Source: an uncultured Desulfosarcina sp. (GTDB taxonomy: Bacteria > Desulfobacterota > Desulfobacteria > Desulfobacterales > Desulfosarcinaceae). From it: 64,000 bases of DNA. A program made the position numbers and the translations under genes. Location: assembly GCF_963668215.1 (NCBI RefSeq), contig NZ_OY764190.1, forward strand, positions 4,650,001-4,714,000. Reading direction: 5' to 3'. The notes beneath the pieces are model-generated. The model ran no database searches. It had not been told where the DNA came from and saw nothing but the letters and a program-made list of their open reading frames with translations. The stretch's first letter is position 1; each line of letters starts with the position of its first letter. Positions 58,320 through 64,000 of the stretch are shown here, piece after piece.

Positions 58320-61300
58320 TTAATTGGACGACCGGCGCCAATAAAATTTGTGCATGCTGATTTCCTCGATCGGGTCTTCCTCTTGGATACCGCCTTCGAC
58401 GCCGATATAGAGTTTTGCGCCTCCGGCCAGAACGGCGATTACCGGTGAGGATGCGATGGATGTGCCGATTACTTTGCTGCGATCCTTCTTGCCATAGGTG
58501 ACGGTATTGCCGTCCCCGTCCGTTTCCGTTTCACTGCTGTAGTCCTTTACCGCCGCGCCGGTCAGGTAGTCGACGGCGTACAGCCGGGCTGTTCCACGGC
58601 CACTGATGGAGGTACAGGGGTCTGTAGCCGTAGTGGTGGTTGCCGACGATTCCGGCGTATAAGTCGTGAAATACAGGACACCGGCGTAAACAACCACGTT
58701 TGAAATGATTTTTTCCCCGGTATCCTCCAATTCGAAGTACCACCCCCGGCTGCTGTCCAGGGCGGCTTTGGCGTTGTCCTGCTCATCCTGGGTTCCCATT
58801 TGGATCAGATTGTCCGTCACATCCACGAGATCGTTTTCCGTCAGGGTGCTAAAGGTAGACGAGTCCTCCCAGTCGTTGCGGATGGCGTATATGCGGTTCA
58901 CCACACCGGTCTCTTCGGGATCGGCCCGGTCTCCGGTGCCGAAGAAGATCATATCTTCCCCATACTCGGCAGTTACATCCGGCGCGTAGAATATTTTGCG
59001 CTGCACGCTGTCCACGGCACCGGCGGAGAACAGTTTGCGGCCGCTCCAGTTGCCGTCACCCCCGTAATTGGAATCCAGGGGAGTGGCGTCATCATCTTCG
59101 AAGGCCCACATGTTGCCCGCCAGGTCGCCGGCGTAAACCCGGTTCGAAAAACCGTCTCCATTGGAGTCGAACCCCATGGCATCGGTAAAGCAGTTGTTCA
59201 TTCCCGAGAAATTGGCGGCGTTGAAATTCAGGGCGCTGACCGATCCGTCGGTCACATCGATGGTGTATACGGCCCGGCCCATGGTGTCCGCTGTAGCCGG
59301 GGTGTCCAGATCCTGATTGGTGTCGTAACCGCCGGCCAGGAGAAACACCTCTTCCGTAGCGGTGGAACTGGTCCCGGTTTTGATGGTATGGACGGTTGGC
59401 GAAGTCCACGACTGTCCGAGGTTGGCGTCACTGCCGTCCACGGTACCGTTCCCATCTGTGTCGATAGTCGTCAGTATGCCTTGTACCACATTATATTTGT
59501 ATAATGGCTTCTCCGGATCGGTGACATCCAGGGCATGATATCGGTAGCCTCCCCGGCGCGCGCCGAAAAACAGGATCTTGCTGGTGCTGCCCTCGTAGAC
59601 GGCCGGGGCACCGTCGACAAAGTAGTCGTGAGTCGTGTCGCTGTCCGACAATACCTGAAGGCTGCCAAGCTGATCCTGCGGAATGAATCCCCATGCTTCT
59701 TCACCGTCACTGTCAGTAAACGCATGCATGACGCCACCGTTGGTGCCCACGAAAATATAGGACTCATCGACATCGCCATCGCTGTCGAAATCGTAATGCA
59801 CCACCGATGGTTGGGAGTGCAGGATGTCGCCCATCTTCCAGTCCAGGCTGTCTCCGATGATGTCCTCGATGATGCTGTCTCGTTGTGTAGATGCCACACC
59901 CAGTATCGTTTCAGTCAATGCAGTGTTACCCGTGGAAAAGGCATTGCTTGTGTCAGTCAGATCCGTCGCACTTCCTAAATAGGTGTACAGCTTGCGGCTA
60001 TCCGTTAAACTTTCTCCGGTTCTGTCGAGGAGCAACTCGCCGACACCGCCTGCGGTGACATCCTGCCCGTCGGCTGTTGCAGACCAGTAGGATCGGGCGT
60101 TGTCTTTGATCTGGCCATCGTCCGTGGTGGCTTCCAGCTTATCGGCATCCAGAATGGCGCCGGATGAATTAAGACCGTATTTTTTCACGTTGCCGACCCA
60201 GCGGCCGCTGTTCTGGGGCTTGAAAAAACCGACATACAGGGAATTGCCGGCGTAGGCGCGGTTCATACGGCTGACCGGTACCACCGGGGAAACGAAAACC
60301 GCGTTGACTTCCATGATCTTGCTGATGATGGCCTCGAAAGCTTCGGACAGGCCGGAGATGCTGTTGGCCACGTAGTACTCGCCGCCGCCGTTGGTGGCCG
60401 CATCCTGGAGAAGCTGCTGGTCCGACTGGAAGCCGATGGTGTAGGTGATGATGTTCTGTTTTTCAAAGGAGTCGCCACTGCTTCCAAGAGATGGGTTGCA
60501 GTCGTTGTCGTACAGGTATTTGGCCACGTCGTCCAGAAAGTCCGAACTGGCGTCGCTGGTTGTGTCCCCGGAGTTGTTGTCATTGTCGTAGTCGCCGATC
60601 TTGTCCCCGTTGATGTAGCTTCCTGTTGCCAGCTTGGAGTCGTTGTCGCTGGTCGGGGAACCATCGGTCATCAGGATGATGTAGTTTTTCTGGCAGCGGT
60701 ACTGCATGGGGCTGGTATAGGTGCTGGAACTGGTCAGGATGTCGTCGGAATAACTGCTGTAACTGTTGAACCAGCTGTTCATGCCGGCGTAGTACAGCCC
60801 GGCCTCGGCCAGGGTTTCGGACAGGGGGGTCATCCCGTCTGCCGGCAGGGCATTGACCGCGTCGATCAGTTCCTGCCGGTAGGTGTCGTCGCCGGTGACG
60901 GATTGAATCGCTTTGACCACTCGGCCACCCTGGTTGTTGTTGAATCGCATCAGCCCGAAGCGCACGCCGTCGGTGTTCTGGATCAGGTTGGTGATGACTT
61001 CCTTGGCGACATCCGTCCTGGTGCGCATGTCGCCGTCGCTGCTGGCATCGTAGTTGAGCCAGTTGCCCATGTAGAGCGTTTTATCCGTTCCGCCGCATTC
61101 GTAGCCGCCGCTGCTGTCCAGGATGCGGCCCGTTGTGGTCCCTTCGGTTAAGAGGTCGTTTTTAACGTCGCTACAGACCAGCGAACTCACATCGCTGGCG
61201 AATAAAGAATAACTGCTTTCATAGTGTCCTCCCCAGCAGGTCCCCCACCAATACCAGTCACACACCCAGGTTCGCGACCATATGTAGACCGCGTCATTGG

Positions 61301-61514
61301 TATAGGTGCCCGAATAGGTGGTGGCAGGGTCGTAATAGTCTCCCGGCACATCCTTGGTGTCCATGCTGCCGGATGTGTCGAAGATGATCAGTACATTGGG
61401 CTCCACGGACACGCTTCCGCCGCCGTAGATGTCGGTATCGTCGGCTTGAAGCGGCGAAACCGTCAGGCCGGCTGCGATGATGGCCAGGATGAGTATATAA
61501 GCAGTTTTTTTCAT
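58320..61514 (-). CDS. pilY1: type IV pilus tip/biogenesis protein PilY1
   Basis: The 1064-residue secreted protein has a Sec signal peptide (about 1-24), an N-terminal VWA domain starting IIFDTSGSMD (about 43-52) and a C-terminal PilC/PilY1 seven-bladed propeller. The propeller has VGTNGGVMHAF, GARRGGYRYHALDV and calcium-loop-like DTDGNGTVDGSD. In Pseudomonas and Myxococcus PilY1 sits at the pilus tip, primes assembly and mediates adhesion or surface sensing. It closes the fimT-pilV-pilW-pilX series, as in other minor-pilin operons. Confidence 0.92.
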   Translation of the reverse strand: MKKTAYILILAIIAAGLTVSPLQADDTDIYGGGSVSVEPNVLIIFDTSGSMDTKDVPGDYYDPATTYSGTYTNDAVYIWSRTWVCDWYWWGTCWGGHYESSYSLFASDVSSLVCSDVKNDLLTEGTTTGRILDSSGGYECGGTDKTLYMGNWLNYDASSDGDMRTRTDVAKEVITNLIQNTDGVRFGLMRFNNNQGGRVVKAIQSVTGDDTYRQELIDAVNALPADGMTPLSETLAEAGLYYAGMNSWFNSYSSYSDDILTSSSTYTSPMQYRCQKNYIILMTDGSPTSDNDSKLATGSYINGDKIGDYDNDNNSGDTTSDASSDFLDDVAKYLYDNDCNPSLGSSGDSFEKQNIITYTIGFQSDQQLLQDAATNGGGEYYVANSISGLSEAFEAIISKIMEVNAVFVSPVVPVSRMNRAYAGNSLYVGFFKPQNSGRWVGNVKKYGLNSSGAILDADKLEATTDDGQIKDNARSYWSATADGQDVTAGGVGELLLDRTGESLTDSRKLYTYLGSATDLTDTSNAFSTGNTALTETILGVASTQRDSIIEDIIGDSLDWKMGDILHSQPSVVHYDFDSDGDVDESYIFVGTNGGVMHAFTDSDGEEAWGFIPQDQLGSLQVLSDSDTTHDYFVDGAPAVYEGSTSKILFFGARRGGYRYHALDVTDPEKPLYKYNVVQGILTTIDTDGNGTVDGSDANLGQSWTSPTVHTIKTGTSSTATEEVFLLAGGYDTNQDLDTPATADTMGRAVYTIDVTDGSVSALNFNAANFSGMNNCFTDAMGFDSNGDGFSNRVYAGDLAGNMWAFEDDDATPLDSNYGGDGNWSGRKLFSAGAVDSVQRKIFYAPDVTAEYGEDMIFFGTGDRADPEETGVVNRIYAIRNDWEDSSTFSTLTENDLVDVTDNLIQMGTQDEQDNAKAALDSSRGWYFELEDTGEKIISNVVVYAGVLYFTTYTPESSATTTTATDPCTSISGRGTARLYAVDYLTGAAVKDYSSETETDGDGNTVTYGKKDRSKVIGTSIASSPVIAVLAGGAKLYIGVEGGIQEEDPIEEISMHKFYWRRSSN

Positions 61515-61609
61515 GGTTCGATCCTTCCTGAGCGCTTTTGTGAAGCCTTTTTTACACGCTCGGTAATCATTTTACGAATCCGTCGGGAATGCGGTTTTGT
61601 ATGCGTTCA

Positions 61610-62143
61610 TCAATACTTGTTAAATATCTTCCAAACCCCCGTCTGGACAATGGTCGTGCCGTTGGCGCAGGTGGCGGTAATGCTGTAACGCCGGACTTGA
61701 AAATACTTCGTGCTGTACCCTGACCCCTCGGGCGGCGGGTTGGTATGGGATATGGCCGGTATGTCGTCGGCAACATTGTCGCCCAAATTTTCACCGAATA
61801 CAGGTGTCCTAGTTTTCTCGATGCAGCGGGCCTGGATGCTTGCCACGGTGGTGTTATTGTCATCTTTGATATTGAAAGTGGTCTTGGCTTCTGTTTCGTC
61901 TTCCGTGAGGAAGGTATCGTCCAGCCAATCCTCGTAAGTGATGCGCGCACCGTTGACGCCGCTTTCGGCATTGTAAAAATCGCTGGTCCAGATCTGTTCG
62001 TTGCGGACAATCCCGGTTTCATTGTTGGAGATCGTAACGGCCACGATGCCCGCGATGGTCAAGGTCACCAGCACCAGCAGGGTAACGATGGTAACGATTC
62101 CGTTTTCGTTGTCGATTGTTTTTTCTATTCGGGAATAGCGCAT
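61610..62143 (-). CDS. pilX: minor pilin assembly protein PilX
   Basis: The product has one N-terminal hydrophobic helix beginning NENGIVTIVTLLVLVTLT, the PilX form that lacks the canonical GFTLIE prepilin site. NNETGIVRNEQIW and FYNAESGVNGA follow, typical of PilX. The start is either 62143 (AGAGAG eight bases upstream) or 62161; I prefer 62143 (about 177 residues). It lies between pilW and pilY1, its conserved place. Confidence 0.82.
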   Translation of the reverse strand: MRYSRIEKTIDNENGIVTIVTLLVLVTLTIAGIVAVTISNNETGIVRNEQIWTSDFYNAESGVNGARITYEDWLDDTFLTEDETEAKTTFNIKDDNNTTVASIQARCIEKTRTPVFGENLGDNVADDIPAISHTNPPPEGSGYSTKYFQVRRYSITATCANGTTIVQTGVWKIFNKY

Positions 62144-62164
62144 GATGGTCTCTCTTTTCATGGG

Positions 62165-62770
62165 TTACGATAACGCATTCCTTAACCTGACCTGCTGGGA
62201 AAGAGTGCGGGTGACGGATCCGGCACGCCCCGCCGGCGGTTGAATCGTCATGGTGATCTGGACGATGCGGACATCGTCGGCCGTGGTCGTAGCGTTTTCA
62301 TCCTCATCCAGGTAAACGAAACTCAGGTCGGTGACGTTGTCCAGCAAGACGTCATCCTCTGTTACCGCGCCTGTGCTGTCCTTAATCTGCTGTCTTAACT
62401 CGTTGCCGTTGAGAAAATAGCGTACCCATTCATTGTTGTCGGCCGTATCACCATCGTAATTCATATCAGCCGTAAACTCTATGTCGGTAGCACCCAATGT
62501 TGTAATACTGCTACCGGCCGTCCCCGTTGGATCCAGGCCTGCGTGGATGATATCCTCGCACATCAGGGCCAGGGCCGAGCGCACATCCTGTTGGGCGCTG
62601 GCCCGCACGGTTTCCGTCGTATACGATTGGGTCAGATTCGAGAACATGCCGATGATGGCCGCCAGAACAATGATGCCGGCTGCCATGGCGACGAGCAGTT
62701 CTATCAGCGTAAAGCCCGTTTCGGCTCCGATAACATTTTTCGTTGGGTTGTTGTCGACCTTGCTCATCAT
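62165..62770 (-). CDS. pilW: minor pilin PilW
   Basis: A prepilin with cleavage site ETG|FTLIELLVAMAAG after residue 19, followed by the usual hydrophobic helix. The C-terminal globular part contains an Asp-rich loop DMNYDGDTADNNE (about residues 104-116) that resembles calcium-binding loops. The length of 201 residues is short for PilW. Two adjacent ATGs (62770, 62767) follow AGGAGA. It overlaps the pilV stop by four bases. Confidence 0.88.
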   Translation of the reverse strand: MMSKVDNNPTKNVIGAETGFTLIELLVAMAAGIIVLAAIIGMFSNLTQSYTTETVRASAQQDVRSALALMCEDIIHAGLDPTGTAGSSITTLGATDIEFTADMNYDGDTADNNEWVRYFLNGNELRQQIKDSTGAVTEDDVLLDNVTDLSFVYLDEDENATTTADDVRIVQITMTIQPPAGRAGSVTRTLSQQVRLRNALS

Positions 62771-63264
62771 AATCCATCTCCTGTTACCACGGAAGTAAGG
62801 GACACCTGTCTGGTTCCTCTGCCAACGAACGGAAAGGTGACGGTTACCGTAACCTTTCGGGCAAAGTTACTGGGAGTATCATCGGTATCGATGTCGCCAT
62901 CGCCGTTGGTGTCCTCAAAGTAGTAGTAGCCGACCGTCCAGGAGCGGGTGTAAATCCCACCCGGTTGGCCGTCTTCATCGATGGGGTTGTTCGGGTCGCT
63001 GGTAGTGGTCGGAAATGTACCAGGGTTCAGGATGTCAGTGCTATCGCTGATGTCGCCATTCTTGATCAATTCCATCTGATCGCGTGCAAGGGTGGTTGCC
63101 TGGGTATAGGTGTTGCCGGTTTTATTGTTCCGCACGGCCGACGTCTGCATGGCGGCAACGGCCAGCAGGCCGATGGAAAAGATGGCCATGGCGATCATCA
63201 CTTCGATGAGGCTGAACCCCCGGCAATCGTTATAGGCCATGCTTGTGGATGGTATTTTTATCAT
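62767..63264 (-). CDS. pilV: minor pilin PilV
   Basis: The 165-residue prepilin is cleaved after Gly16 (CRG|FSLIEVMIAMAIFSIGLLAVAAMQ), and the MQTSAVRNNK after the helix is typical of PilV. An Asp-rich loop, DTNGDGDIDTDD (about 123-134), resembles an EF-hand-type calcium site. It is coupled to pilW by an ATGA overlap and follows the fimT gene by 18 bases. Confidence 0.9.
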   Translation of the reverse strand: MIKIPSTSMAYNDCRGFSLIEVMIAMAIFSIGLLAVAAMQTSAVRNNKTGNTYTQATTLARDQMELIKNGDISDSTDILNPGTFPTTTSDPNNPIDEDGQPGGIYTRSWTVGYYYFEDTNGDGDIDTDDTPSNFARKVTVTVTFPFVGRGTRQVSLTSVVTGDGL

Positions 63265-63282
63265 CTTCAGGCTCCCGGATAA

Positions 63283-63795
63283 TCAGGTTACGGATATTTT
63301 TCCCAGCCGGTTGATTGCGACATCGTTTTGATGATCGGCATGGGACCCTTTGATACGAACTTTCCCGGTTGACGCCGTTGGGCATCTACCCCTGCTGTCA
63401 AACAGGGTTGTATTGCCGGCAAACGTCGAGGCGCCGAGATCGATGGTCACGCCAGTCGCAAGCGTCCTGTTCCGAAGGGTTGTTTCGGTGCCGTCCTGGG
63501 CCCCGTTGTTCAACCCGTCTATGATGCCATCGCCATCGGCATCGCCCGTGCCGTCTCCGTCATCGATGTAAATCACATAGCCGTTGGCGGTGAAGTTCAC
63601 CACCACATTGGAGTTGGCGCGAATGGCCGCCTGTTTGGCCGCCGCCAGGTCTCCGGCCAAGGTGTTGACCGCCCCTCTATAAGCCGCGTTATTGCGCCAT
63701 TTGATCATGTTGGGGATGGCGATGGCCGAAAGGACGGCGAAAATCGCCACGGTAACAGCTAACTCCATCAGTGTAAAACCGGCATTATCCTTCAT
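63283..63795 (-). CDS. fimT: GspH/FimT-type minor pseudopilin
   Basis: The 170-residue prepilin has a six-residue leader (KDNAG|FTLMELAVTVAIFAVLSAIAIPN). AAKQAAIRANSNVVVNF is the FimT/GspH pattern, and DSRGRC, the conserved C-terminal GspH turn, follows. An Asp-rich insert DDGDGTGDADGDGIIDG (about 79-95) resembles calcium-binding repeats. GGAGGG precedes the start and a sigma-54-type promoter lies about 35 bases upstream. It is the first gene of the pilin operon. Confidence 0.88.
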   Translation of the reverse strand: MKDNAGFTLMELAVTVAIFAVLSAIAIPNMIKWRNNAAYRGAVNTLAGDLAAAKQAAIRANSNVVVNFTANGYVIYIDDGDGTGDADGDGIIDGLNNGAQDGTETTLRNRTLATGVTIDLGASTFAGNTTLFDSRGRCPTASTGKVRIKGSHADHQNDVAINRLGKISVT

Positions 63796-63828
63796 TTTCT
63801 CCCTCCGTGACTTTTGATCTCAAAAGAA

Positions 63829-63844
63829 AGCAAAAGTTATGCCG
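63829..63844 (-). promoter_or_regulatory. sigma-54 (-24/-12) promoter of the minor pilin operon
   Basis: On the minus strand CGGCATAACTTTTGCT has GG and GC separated by exactly 10 bases, GGCA in the -24 box and a perfect TTGC-T -12 box. Transcription would begin near 63818, leaving a short leader with the GGAGGG ribosome binding site. Type IV pilin genes are known to be RpoN/PilR-dependent in several bacteria. Confidence 0.65.
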
Positions 63845-64000
63845 ATGGTGTAACGGGCATCCCAAAGATTTCGCAGAAATTTATAAAATAACATAAAAAC
63901 AATTGGATATGATCGCAAGTGGCTACCGGCCGGTATCCGGTTTTTCTCAATTTATCAATTTGGAGAAACGATTATAGGAAAGAGAACTAAAATAATTTAA

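Overview
The window reads as chromosomal backbone of a Gram-negative, motile, anaerobic deltaproteobacterium, most likely a Desulfobacterota member near Desulfobacteraceae/Desulfosarcina. This is an inference from gene content: Kdo/lipid A and Lpt genes, a PxxKW cysteine-rich protein, a DVU0524-like flagellar small protein, minor type IV pilins with PilY1, PilZ, sigma-28 and sigma-54 promoter signatures, and an apparent UGA-encoded selenoprotein. No rRNA, recognised tRNA, insertion sequence, phage gene or CRISPR array was seen.

Layout. 1-2.7 kb: end of a PHP-domain protein, DUF1232 protein, small membrane protein, trmJ and pyrF. 2.6-10.8 kb: a long leftward operon (phoH, 7TM-HD phosphohydrolase, ybeY, pdxJ, nnr, tsaE, lysC and a 30-codon membrane ORF) from a sigma-70-like promoter. 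11-12.4 kb: cvpA-mazG. 12.5-13.3 kb: two small flagellum-associated genes behind a sigma-28 promoter. 13.5-15.5 kb: class II aldolase and a DUF4124 protein. 15.6-21.5 kb: an LpoA-like lipoprotein with a first Kdo transferase, facing kdsD-pfk. 21.9-25.4 kb: OmpA/VWA/TSP3 lipoprotein, DUF2959 lipoprotein, MscS channel and PxxKW protein. 25.7-29.5 kb: aminotransferase, CLC protein with CBS domains, adenosine-specific kinase. 29.5-32.2 kb: tandem USP and a two-domain kinase. 32.4-35.6 kb: PAS-GAF histidine kinase, NarL-type regulator and a lone receiver. 35.9-39.5 kb: a glucan/c-di-GMP-flavoured set (CBM48 protein, lipoprotein, PilZ, diverged glycogen synthase, USP). 39.5-46 kb: truA, AEC transporter, the selenoprotein, argJ, an RluB-type pseudouridine synthase, radical SAM protein and nucleotide-sugar dehydrogenase. 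46-49 kb: small hypotheticals. 49-53 kb: TerC, FAD protein, HerA-like ATPase. 53-57.8 kb: lptF-lptG-waaA-lpxK. 57.9-63.9 kb: leftward minor-pilin/PilY1 operon behind a sigma-54-type promoter.

Themes. Envelope biogenesis dominates: kdsD, two WaaA paralogues, LpxK and LptFG make and export Kdo-lipid A, while the LpoA-like, OmpA and DUF2959 lipoproteins act on the wall or outer membrane. The most notable item is at 41279-41461 on the minus strand: a 60-codon frame with an in-frame TGA between two CxxC motifs, followed by a SECIS-like hairpin. Ordinary ORF calling stops at the TGA and loses this gene.
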